NCBI GenBank assembly: GCA_014706295.1
Contig: JACSVZ010000011.1
Span: 6,372,163-6,436,162 of the forward strand
Source of the DNA: Lycocorax pyrrhopterus obiensis
Taxonomy: Eukaryota > Chordata > Aves > Passeriformes > Paradisaeidae
Direction of reading: 5' to 3'
Length of the DNA: 64,000 nt
Under the pieces are notes generated by a model, which had not been told where the DNA came from, did not search any database, and saw only the letters and a program-made list of their open reading frames with translations. The translations under genes were made by a program, and so were the position numbers. How positions within the stretch are numbered: the stretch's first letter is position 1; each line of letters opens with the position of its first letter. Positions 24,501 to 33,100 of this stretch are shown here, piece after piece.

Positions 24501-26340
24501 AGAATGAATCTTCTGCTGAAGGAGAAAGCTGCAGTGAAGGACAGGCAGCTCTTCCTTGTCAGAAGTGAGAAATTAGTTTAATATACTGTGCAAAAGAAAG
24601 ACAGAAGGGAAGGAAAGATCCCCTCATTAAATGCTCACCATTTGAGCCCTGCTTAATATGTTGACTGATAACTAGTGTACGCAGTTGCAACAAGCAGAGG
24701 CCATTCCAAACAATGATGCCCATCTGTTATGGTAGCACTTCAGTCTTAGAACTTCCAGCTGCCACTTCAGGTTAGATGTGCCACATTATGCACAGCCTTG
24801 CCTACCAAATGAGGACAGGCTGCACACCCTGACTGTGACTCCTGCAACTTCAGCATCACCCTGCGTGTGCAGTGACAGGCTGAAGTCTTAGTGACAGTGA
24901 CTGAGCAGGTGTGTGTGTGTGTGTTCAGGGAAAAAAAGGAGGGGAATGAACCTATTCCAGAACTCTGTTTTATTTAGAGTGGGCATCTCAACATACAAAA
25001 GCATCATGCTTTCAATATCACACACCAACATGGCATCCAACAGAAATACCAAAAGCATCTCCTTTCTCAAGAACATGGAAAGTACACAAAGGGAACTAGA
25101 GGCCCCCACTAAAACTAGTCTTGACTTCGTAATGCAGCTCATTCTAACAGTCTTGCTAAGAAAGCTGGCAATGGTCACTATCAACCTCCACTGCAGGACT
25201 GATTTTCACAGGTAGAGTGACCTTACAAAAATTATTCCTTTGTTCTGCAGAGAAACAAAGCCTATTTTACTATGCCATTAGCATCTAGCATACACTTCCA
25301 AGTTCTAATCAGGAACCCCTTACTAAGTCTACCCTTTGTCAATGGGAATGGAGTTGATGCTGGAAGAAAAGCGGAAGCTTTCCTCTCTCCCAGATGATAG
25401 AGAACTAGAGACATGACTGCAAAGCAAACCACCTCAAGAGATGATTCTGTCTGCATACTTAAGTGTCTTACGCTTTGGCCAGCAGGCTACAAGAGCACAT
25501 TCCTATACTTTTGCAACTCTCTAGAGAGGTCAATGCAGAGTAGGTCTCAAGGCTTGCCAGGTGCACCCTTGCAACCCCAGGACAGCTGAATATGCTTCAG
25601 CATTAACGCAATGTTTCAGACCAACACAGGCCTTGTGTCCTGCAAAGGCTCCAAAGCTACGTACACGAACTGAATTGTTTTGCACACTCCAACACCAACC
25701 AGGGCCAACAGTCCCCCTTGCCCACTGCTATCGGCATGTGGCAGCAGCATACCAGGTTCACCACATTCACGTTAACAACAAGGTACTGCAAAATAAGAGC
25801 AAGGTTAAGTAAGATTACAAGATTTACATAAAAAGCCAATTCAATTACCTGTTTTTCACGCTGCTTTTTTCTAGTCATCTCCATTTTGGCAATTTCTTCA
25901 TCAGGATCCTGTAAGAACTACAAAAAGCAACACATAATTTCCGGAGTACAACCCGTGGGACAAGCAGCTGTTGGCCGCTGTGACACGCTCCCTGGGGAGC
26001 GCAGCCCCGCAGCCCCCGGCCCACCGCGTGGGCCCCGCATTCCCAACAAAAGGCGGCGAGGGCGCGGGGGCCCAGCGCGGCGGCGGGGCGGGCGCTGGCC
26101 CGCGGGCACCGGGCCCGCACTCACCGTGGCCACATCAGCTTTCCTCTTGCGGGCTCGCATGGCGTACTCCGCACCCGCGTCCCCCGTGGCGGGACCCTTC
26201 TCCTCCGCGCAGTCGCTGCCGAGAGAGGGGAAGCTGAACGAGCGCCGGCCGCGGGAGCCTCCCGGGGGTGCCCGGCGGGGCGCTCGGCCTGCAGGGCCCC
26301 GCGGAGGGCGGGCCCGGCGCACTCACCTCTCCCGGCGCAT
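15451..26340 (-). CDS. CCNE1: Cyclin E1, 11 coding exons (407 aa)
   Basis: Cyclin E1 is the regulatory subunit that activates CDK2 in the nucleus at the G1/S transition. The coding exons, in transcript order, are 26340-26327, 26215-26125, 25917-25849, 19510-19368, 19292-19157, 18369-18223, 17441-17346, 16992-16858, 16775-16664, 16577-16420 and 15573-15451. All introns are GT-AG and frames join cleanly to 407 codons plus stop (human 410). Visible landmarks: basic NLS-like RARKRK at residues 25-30; degron core LIPTPDK with T74 (human T62 equivalent); MRAIL substrate-docking patch at 141-145; the cyclin box with KLEEIYPP at the exon 6/7 junction; and the C-terminal phosphodegron LTPPQS with T392 and S396, the FBXW7 site. 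The start ATG has an A at -3 and gives MRRE, like the human MPRE start. The first exon sits in a CpG island shared with the divergent BtpA-like gene. Cyclin E2 is excluded by the [16 protein letters not shown] and ELMQKVSG segments. Confidence 0.97.
16420..16577 (-). CDS. CCNE1: CCNE1 coding exon 10
   Basis: Residues 315 (shared codon) to 367, starting [20 protein letters not shown] and ending HINSFDLL. Acceptor TGTTGCAG, donor GTATGT. This is the end of the second cyclin fold and linker (human [18 protein letters not shown]). Confidence 0.95.
16664..16775 (-). CDS. CCNE1: CCNE1 coding exon 9
   Basis: Residues 278-314 plus the first base of codon 315: [20 protein letters not shown], then [17 protein letters not shown]. 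This second-cyclin-fold helix sequence is diagnostic of cyclin E1. Acceptor TCTTGTAG, donor GTATTG. The intron to exon 8 is only 82 bp. Confidence 0.95.
16858..16992 (-). CDS. CCNE1: CCNE1 coding exon 8
   Basis: Residues 233-277, [10 protein letters not shown] through QQIFVQITE. Acceptor TTCTTTCAG, donor GTAAGA. It bridges the end of the first and start of the second cyclin fold. Residue 235 is Asn (codon AAT), where mammalian cyclin E1 has Lys (ALKW). Confidence 0.96.
17346..17441 (-). CDS. CCNE1: CCNE1 coding exon 7
   Basis: Residues 201-232, [18 protein letters not shown] through MELIIMK. It completes the first cyclin box and includes the EEIYPP contact segment, split at the exon boundary. 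Acceptor ATCTTTCAG, donor GTAGTA. Confidence 0.97.
18223..18369 (-). CDS. CCNE1: CCNE1 coding exon 6
   Basis: Residues 152-200, [20 protein letters not shown] through SLFIAAKLE, the central helices of the cyclin box. The conserved Lys of IAAKLE, which corresponds to the CDK-contact lysine of cyclin A, is present. Acceptor GTCTCTCCAG, donor GTAAGT. Confidence 0.97.
19157..19292 (-). CDS. CCNE1: CCNE1 coding exon 5 (MRAIL)
   Basis: Residues 106 (shared codon) to 151: [20 protein letters not shown], then [20 protein letters not shown] at 141-145 is the hydrophobic patch that binds RxL motifs of substrates and of p27. Acceptor CTCTCTTAG, donor GTAAGC. The intron to exon 4 is 75 bp. Confidence 0.97.
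19368..19510 (-). CDS. CCNE1: CCNE1 coding exon 4 (N-terminal degron)
   Basis: Residues 59-105 plus two bases of codon 106: [20 protein letters not shown] through [11 protein letters not shown]74 in LIPTPDK corresponds to the human T62 phosphodegron. Acceptor TTTAATAG with a weak pyrimidine tract, donor GTAAGT. Confidence 0.95.
19632..20163 (-). mobile_element. CR1 LINE 3' fragment
   Basis: The plus strand begins CAGAATCACAGAATGG and then GGCTGGAAGGCACCTCTAGG, the antisense of the CR1 3' end with its ATTCTGTG-type tail. It continues through the CR1 landmarks 'cccagcttcctcagcctttcctt' (19.99 kb) and 'agatgtggcctcacctgtgctgag' (20.13 kb). The element is therefore inserted on the minus strand, sense to CCNE1. 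It is truncated at its 5' end, as nearly all CR1 copies are. CR1 is the dominant avian retroposon, which supports a bird host. The tail lies about 120 bp from the exon 4 acceptor. Confidence 0.93.
24909..24924. repeat. Short TG microsatellite
   Basis: A run of about eight TG units in CCNE1 intron 3. Confidence 0.9.
25849..25917 (-). CDS. CCNE1: CCNE1 coding exon 3
   Basis: Residues 36-58, [20 protein letters not shown] and then EKQ. I place the acceptor after TTTTTGTAG because this restores FLQDPDEE, which aligns with human VFLQDPDEE without a gap. A second acceptor, TTCTTACAG, lies 9 nt further in and would delete FLQ. Donor GTAATT. Confidence 0.88.
26125..26215 (-). CDS. CCNE1: CCNE1 coding exon 2 (NLS)
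   Basis: Residues 5 (shared codon) to 35, from SDCAEEKG to [11 protein letters not shown]. Acceptor CCTCTCTCGGCAG, donor GTGAGT. The basic run RARKRK corresponds to the SRKRKANV nuclear-targeting segment of human cyclin E1. Confidence 0.93.
26327..26340 (-). CDS. CCNE1: CCNE1 coding exon 1 (start codon)
   Basis: Only 14 coding bases (MRRE plus AG of codon 5), preceded by 5' UTR of unknown length. The start is GCACCATGC, a good Kozak context, and the donor is GTGAGT. The exon lies inside the CpG island. Confidence 0.85.
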
Positions 26341-26673
26341 GGTGCCAGCCGTGGCCGGCCGGGGCGAGCCGAGCGCCGCGCGGGACACGGCCGAGCGGGC
26401 CCGGGCCGCAGCCCCCCCACGAAGGCCGGCAGAGGCGCGGAACGGGCGGCCGGACCGGCCCCACCGGCTCCCCCTGCCCCGCGGCCGCCCGCCGCCCCCT
26501 GCCCGCTCGCGCTGCCGTTCACTCACCGCCGCGCCAGCCCTTGCCGGCCGGGAGCGGGTGGTCGGCGGGTGCCGGGCCAGTGGGGCAGGGCGGGACGCGG
26601 GCGGGCTCCGCCGGGCGCCTGCTGCCTCACGGCGCGGCCGCTCCCGTCCCTGCGCGCGGGGCGGGCCGCGCCC

Positions 26674-26688
26674 GGCGGGACATTTAAA
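26674..26688 (+). promoter_or_regulatory. E2F / CDE-CHR-like site
   Basis: GGCGG, a 4-nt spacer (GACA), then TTTAAA. This matches the layout of the CDE/CHR cell-cycle element (GC-rich CDE, 4-nt spacer, TTTGAA-type CHR), although the CHR half is TTTAAA, not TTTGAA. On the other strand it reads TGTCCCGCC, close to an E2F site. CCNE1 is a known E2F target, so the position, 334 bp upstream of its ATG, is plausible. Confidence 0.4.
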
Positions 26689-26880
26689 CGCGCGGCGGCG
26701 GCGCGGGGCCGCCTCCCGACCGCGCACGTGGCCCCGCGCGCGGGCCGGGGCGGGGCCGGCGGGGCGCGGGAGCGGCGCGGAGTCCCGCGCGCGGCAGGGG
26801 GCGGGGCCGGGGGCGGGGCCTGCGGGATTCCGCGCGGGAGCGGGGCCGGAGGGGCGGGGCCGGGGCGGGGGCGGGGCCCG

Positions 26881-26927
26881 GACGCGGAAGCGGCGGGAGC
26901 GGCTGTCGCACGTGGGACCGCGCCGGG
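26881..26927 (+). other. Probable non-coding first exon of BtpA-like gene
   Basis: The coding exon at 27115 is preceded by a good acceptor (TCCTCCCCTCCCCGCAG, ending at 27114), so a 5' UTR exon must lie upstream. The best donor is GGGGTGAGC with GT at 26928, just after an ETS-type CGGAAG and an E-box. The 5' boundary is unknown. If right, intron 1 is 187 bp and contains the GAACC array. Confidence 0.5.
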
Positions 26928-26929
26928 GT

Positions 26930-26979
26930 GAGCCGAGCCGAGCCGAACCGAACCGAACCGAACCGAACCGAACCGAACC
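26930..26979 (+). repeat. GAGCC/GAACC pentanucleotide array
   Basis: Ten head-to-tail pentamers: three GAGCC, then seven identical GAACC copies at 26945-26979. It begins at the third base of the presumed first-intron donor of the BtpA-like gene, inside the shared promoter island. Confidence 0.97.
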
Positions 26980-27114
26980 TAACAGAGCTGAGGGGCCGGG
27001 TCTCCTGTCCTGGACTCGGTCCCGGCCCTGGTCCCCGGCCCGCGGCAGGAGGCGGGGCCGCCGCCATGGCCTGCCCGGCCCTGCTCTGCTCACGCGTTCC
27101 TCCCCTCCCCGCAG

Positions 27115-30100
27115 GCCATGCAGCGGCCCGGGCTGTTTGGGCGCCTAAAGGCGGCTGTCGTCGGGATGGTGCACGTGGGAGCGCTGCCAGGTAAGCGGCG
27201 GGCAGGCGGCACGGCCGGCGGGACCCAGACCCGGACCAGGACCCGGACCAGGTCTGGGTCGCCGGCGTCACCCCTTAGCCCGGCTGCGGCCCGCCTGGAA
27301 GTCTGTCCCTTCACCGCAACGACAGGCCCCTCATGAAGCACCATAAGTTTGGGCGCTCTCCGTTTTAGAGGTAAAAAAGGCGGGAAACAGTTCCACATAG
27401 GGACCTGGGCTGAGAAGACAAGAGTTTGGGTTTGGTGAGCTCTGTGTTTCCAAGAAACAAGGGTTAGGGAATTGTAGAAATGGGCGTTGTGAGAGGATGG
27501 AGGTTGGATAGAGCTCTCTCGTGCCCTTAGAGTCGCTGGGAAGCTCAGACAACAGGCAGGATCTGTTCCAGCCTGGCCTCCTCGTCCCCCTTTCCAGGGG
27601 CTCAGGGTGAGCAGAGCTGATCACGGCAGCCCACCTTCCCCTTGACAGGCTGATGCCCAGAGCTCAGGGTGCCCCACGATTTGCCAGAAGCAGCCCCAGG
27701 CAACATGGCCAGCTCTCCCCGTGCTGTGAAATCAGGCCAGCTCACAAAGCCGACAGGGCTCAGCACAGTCCCCGTTTCAGACTCCCACTGCCTGACCTTA
27801 TGAGCTGAAGCATCAGAGAAGACTTTGTTCTTAAGGGAAATTCATTGAACTCCAGCAAAATCCATATGTGTGTCTTTCTGGCATGAAGATCAGTTACAAT
27901 CAACCTTGCAGATAAAGAATAGCTTTAACTGGTTTAAAACTCCCTGTTGTTTAGCATAGGTATTCTATGCTGACCTAGAGGTTGGTCTTGCCCATATGTT
28001 GTATTGTCTGGAGCATCACTAATGCAGGATAAATTGTAAGTACGTTGTCGTACTTGGACACGAAAAGAACCACGCAGACTCAGCTTAGTTCAAGACAGAA
28101 AAGAACCTAGGAAAAGCCCCCAGCTGTTTATTTTACTTCATATATATATGTTCCTAGGAATGACCGTGGATTGGAGGATGAGGTTACCCCCTCTCCAACC
28201 ACACCGGTCAGACAAAAAGTCCATCAAACTTCTCCGCCTCAGGAGAAGGAATGAAAACAAAAAGGAATGGTTAGCCAAACATAACTGTGTTTACAGAAAG
28301 TGCGTGAGAAACTCCATCACAGAAATGAAAACATCAAAAGACTGCAAATCTCAGGGCGACAGTACGTGACTAGTGAGCTAAGAGCAGACCTAGTGCAACA
28401 GGGGATTATCGTAGCCATTCCTCAAGTTTGTGAATTAGATTTAGGAGCTGAATGGTTACAGCAGCTCTGCCAAGTTCAGCTAAGGAAAGACACGTCACTA
28501 AGGCATGTCACAAGGAGACAGAGCATCCTTTGAGCAAGTTTGCCCTATATGTCCCTGTTTCAGTATGCCAATCCCCGTGGATGTCCTGCCCAAAGCTGTT
28601 ACTGTCCATGGGTTTGGTTTGTGCATGCCCTGGGGTAAGCAGCATTATTCTTGCAGGGACACCAAGAAGTTCTCTTCCATTGTCCCAGATCATTGATCAA
28701 GCTTGTCAAGAGGCAGAAGCTTACAAGGATGCTGGAGTTGTAAGTTTTGGTTTCCTTCTTCCCATGATGGCCACTACACAAAGCCACTTCTGCATAGCCA
28801 GAATTTTAAACTGAGTCTATAATTCATCAAAAGCATCTTAAACTGCACCGTTTAGGGAGATGCTTAAATCCATGTCTTTTATTTCAACATAGGAAGTAGG
28901 CCTTCTAGATTACAAAAAAAACCCTCTAAGATAAGTATCACCTGCACCCAAAACAATTGAAAAAGCTTAGATTAAAATTGTACAATTCAAGTTGTTTGAG
29001 TTGGATGAATCAAGTCAATTTAAGGAGTTAAAAAAAAAAACCCCGTGGCCTGAAACATGGGCTGTTGCTGGCATTCAAGGTCTCTGGCTGTAGAATGCTT
29101 CATCAATCCAGTCTGACAAGCAACTGTATTTTTAGCTCTGTACAAGACTCTGGTTTCCTGAGGTCATGGAGGAGTGCCATGTGCACAGCTGATACACTGC
29201 ATGCGTACCTCAGGAACCTGGAGGGTGCAGGATCACCCCACAGCTGTGTTTGTAACAAAACAGCACAGGTAATTCAGGATCTTAAAAAAAAAAAAAAAAA
29301 AAAGGCTTAGGCCCTTTTCTGCCCTCGCTAAGCCTCTCTCCAGGCTCCTGGCAGCAAACATGCCTGCTTTGCACGTCCAGAAGAGCAGGCCCAAAAGGCC
29401 AGTCTCAGCCAGGGGCAAGAAGAGACTGCTGACAGAATTGCTGTTGGACCTAAAGTGGTGTAGTAATCTTCATAGGTCAGTAGATTTTAACAGGGTATAT
29501 GTCCTTTTGAAAGGTCAGATATGTTTTAAACATTTCATTACACCTTGTCTTGGAGTGTTGATGTGCTTTTTCTTTGACCTGCCCACAGCATTATGAACGT
29601 TTTTGGTGGTGTACTAATGTCCAAGGTTTGAAAATGTCTTCAGTCAACAAGCAGTCACTGCTCTGAGCTGCTGTTTTCAGAAAAACTTTATTAACAAGCC
29701 AGTTGCAACATTTTTAACCTATAAATTAGAATGCTACTTTAGAGACAGAAAAAAATTGAATGCAAGAGCTTAGTTTAAAGAACAGAAGACCAAAGTCAAA
29801 ATGCAAGACAAGTCACTCAAGGCAGGTTATGGGCAGAGCACTGGTAAGGCTAAATTAGGAACGAATGCTGAGAATAGAATCATTGAAAGGATAAACAGCA
29901 TTGGGGTAAGATGGTGTTAGCCTGGTGAGCTTCAGTGCCTGTGAACCAGATGAACATGTGTGAGATGTCCACCCAGTTAGAATAGTCTCTAAGTGCAAGT
30001 TGAACAGAATGAGGAAATTTTCTTCCTTTTCATGCCTGTTGAAGAGCAGGTGTGCAATAGCTCTGCATTCTGTACTGTGCCTTTATATTTTGTTATTAGT

Positions 30101-33100
30101 ATCACCATGAGGTATAATGTGATTCCATCTACATCAGAAGAGTGGCAAATACTAATCTCTGTCTTCCCGTGCCAGAGAAAGTGCTTGCACAAGTAATCTA
30201 TAACTCATAGAGCCATTGCTCCACATTCCAGTGCCTGTTTGCCCCTTTCCTTACCTAATGATTACACGCTGAAATCTTCAGCAGCAGGGGGAAGACACCA
30301 AATATTCCTGAAGGTGAGGGAAGGTACAGAAGCAGGTACTTTCACTGCTGGCATGCATAAGGCTGGAGCAGCTTTGAGACAAGCTTTAAAATCAGTACTA
30401 ACACGAAGTTTTAATTTGGCTTTTATACTTTGTCTTTTCAACAGTTGTACTAAATTCTGCAGTTCCAAGTCTAACTGGTTTACCTTTTCTGCAATTGCAT
30501 TGCAGTCTCTGAACTTGAATGTATCTTTAAACCTACCTGTCAGGTAGACAGATGAGGTGAAAGCAGTAATTTCTCTACACATCTGGACAAATTCAGGGCT
30601 TATGTTTATAGTTAGTCCATTTTCCTGTAGAAGTCACAAGAACATCAATATGCTCCCACTCCAGTCCTCATTCTAAAGGTCTGTACAGAACAGTGTTAGA
30701 GCAACATAGCAAACATATCCTTTATTAAGGCCGTAAGTCTCAGAGATAATCCGGAGAGCCTCCGTAAATAACAATAGGGTTGCCTAACACTTTCTGCAAT
30801 TCAGTTCTTTAGTTTTTTTGTGGTACTTTAAGAGAAATGCAAGTTTTCATGATAGATGCTTCAGGAGCTTCCCCGTTTTTACACGGAGATCACCACCCTG
30901 CCAAACTATCCAGCTTCTGGAATGGGAATATATTTGGGTTTCGTGCTCAGTATTCCAAAGGAACTGTTAAGCTGTCTGTTTTTCTTGTGGAAGAAGAGCT
31001 CGAAAAAGGATTTTTTTTCCCATAGATGTTTGTACTGACAGTGTTCCCAAATGCTGCCTACAGTAGCCCTTGAGAAGATACGTAACCATTTGCTGCTATT
31101 TAGATGTTTACATATTGTCTCAAATTGCTTGAATTGGTGTTAACATTTGAAAATAAAGTATATGGTCTTGCTCACTCCATCTGTGTTGCACTTGGAAGTA
31201 AATCCTGGTGTATTCAGAGTAAGGTGACTTGTCTGGCACATTCTCAGCTTCACATAATAAATATGAAAGATTTGTGATATTAGAGCACAGTAATGAAAAC
31301 AAGTGAGCGTTCAGTTAGGAAGCCATCTGTGCTCAAAATGTATATGCTTTGTACTTGTGTGTTGCTAAACAATGAAATTCCCTAGACAAGATTTTATAAG
31401 CAGCAGGCTATGAGGCATTATAATCCCTCCAATTTGTACCTGCTTTTCTTTAAGAAAGAGGCAAAATATATATATTCAGGTTAACTTTTATTCATTCAAT
31501 TCATCCTGGATGCCATTTGTTTTGTCACTAGAAACTAGAGCATAAGTTCCTACTTGACTGGTAGTTACTGTTCCTTACTGTAGCTACTGGAGTATCTGAC
31601 ATTAAAAACAGTTGCTAGTATATGTTTTACATCTATGTTTTTAAAAAATAAAAGAGTGTTAAGCCTATTGCTGTTATAACTACAGTGGTAACTGGAATTC
31701 ACAGCACTTAGAATTTAATAACAGTGGAGACAGAATAAAGTAGTATTTCTGCATAGAAACAGGTAGGTAGCTTTCACTTGGATTACAGAGGTTAACATTT
31801 CAAATCTCAGCTGTATTACAGGAAAATAAAATAGCAGACAGACCTGCCCACAGCCACCTCCTATAGCATATGCAGGAGAACATGAGATAGCAGCTTACTT
31901 CTATTAAGGCAGTGATCTCCTGCTCTGGAGGTGAGTTTTTAAAGAAATTGCTAAGAGCTGTGCTTACAAACAGCAATTAAACGCTCTGCAGAGGCACCTG
32001 ATTTCCTTTATAAAGGGCACATGAGTGGGGTGGGGGGAAATGCTGTAATTGGCTTGGTACACACCTGAGCCTATATAACAATAGGGATGGGGCAAGCCCT
32101 GCTTCTTTTCTGGAGGAAGGAGTAGAGTTGATAAGCTTGCAGAGGTTTGTACTGGGGTGCACATGTTTGTAGATAAAGCCTTTCTCTGGGGAGAAACGCT
32201 GGGGTTAAAGTTGCCCTGGGAAAGAGTTACATTAGGTATATGCTGAGTTAAAACTTGTGCAATTGTTACATCAGTTGTGGTTTATAGTGTTATTGCTATT
32301 TTTGAGGCTTTTCTGCTGTGATGTGAGTGCGGCTGAAGTGTGTTAAGAGGTTATTTCTGTAAGTGGAATACACCTAAGGAAATTATTTTTCTATATAGTT
32401 AGAGAGCTATTTAAATGACCTATTTTTCAGTAACTAACTGCGATACAAAGGGCACTTCACATGTGTAGCTCTTCAGAAGTCATTCAAAGCAAAAAGGAAA
32501 TATATTGTTTGGAAATTACATATAATAAGACTATTGCATATAAGCGACACTTAAATTATCTTAATATTCAATGGAAAAGGAACACAGAAGGTACTTGCAA
32601 GAGTTTTATCTCATACTGTCTACATAAATTCTGCTTTGGAGGATACAATGTGGAAGCTGCTTCCATAGACTTCTAAACTATAAGCTTAGGTTCCAAGAAC
32701 TTTAATTTAGCATAACTGTTTTCTTTCCCCCATTTTAATTAGCTGTCTGATAGTATTGAAGTTTGTTTCATATACATATCAATTCAGTAAACACAGAAAT
32801 CTGTGGTGTTATATTTTTATATAAAATATGAAAGAAAGCTTTGACTTAATGCATCTGTAATTCAGCTTTCTGTATTGCAGAACATATGTTGTTCTTTTTC
32901 TAATTAAACAAAGAATAATATGTAAAAGAACAGTCGGATGGTACCAAAAGAATAACATATTATTAAAGTTCTACCAAAAATATTCACTGTAACTGTGGAC
33001 CTTGAGGCCACAGGAAGAAGCAGTTGCTGGAAAGTGAATATAGTAAATTTGAAGTAGGAGAGAGAACTGTTGCAATCCTCCCATATGCCTGCATTTTGAG

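Larger units (their letters stand above)
19511..25848 (-). other. CCNE1 intron 3 (6.3 kb)
   Basis: This is the only long intron of the gene. It contains a CR1 3' fragment near its 3' end (19.63-20.16 kb) and a TG dinucleotide run at about 24909-24923. Otherwise I see only unassigned AT-rich sequence and no credible exon. Confidence 0.8.
25970..27290. promoter_or_regulatory. CpG island, divergent CCNE1 / BtpA-like promoter
   Basis: A dense GC and CpG block in an otherwise AT-rich window holds CCNE1 exons 1-2 (minus strand) and the BtpA-like start (plus strand). The two ATG codons, at 26340 and 27118, are 0.78 kb apart and point away from each other. No TATA box is seen. There are several GGGGCGGGGC-type GC boxes (about 26.74-26.88 kb), CACGTG E-boxes at 26725-26730 and 26909-26914, an ETS-type CGGAAG at 26885-26890, and an E2F/CHR-like site at 26674-26688. 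A bidirectional promoter is inferred from the layout; transcription starts are not determined. Confidence 0.88.

Noticed and set aside
25849..25908. CCNE1 exon 3 starting at the inner acceptor as the main form
   Set aside because: It would drop FLQ, which is conserved in human cyclin E1; I kept it only as a possible isoform.
26323..27093. 256-codon minus-strand frame ending in the CCNE1 start exon
   Set aside because: Composition artefact of the island. Only its last residues, from the ATG at 26340, are CCNE1; the rest is 5' UTR and promoter.
25886..27148. 420-codon plus-strand open frame across the CpG island
   Set aside because: Low-complexity Arg/Pro/Gly/Ala peptide that runs through CCNE1 exons in antisense. 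Long frames are expected in very GC-rich DNA, where stop codons are rare.
28357..28398. YVTSELRADL resembling the YVTKELRAEI tail of C19orf12, a CCNE1 neighbour in mammals
   Set aside because: The match covers about ten residues only and nothing upstream fits C19orf12, so it is most likely chance.
29065..29310. 81-codon frame ending in a poly-Lys run
   Set aside because: The run is a translated poly(A) tract; no protein similarity is seen.
30262..30582. 106-codon minus-strand frame in BtpA-like intron DNA
   Set aside because: No family motif, no splice context and no sign of a retrocopy.
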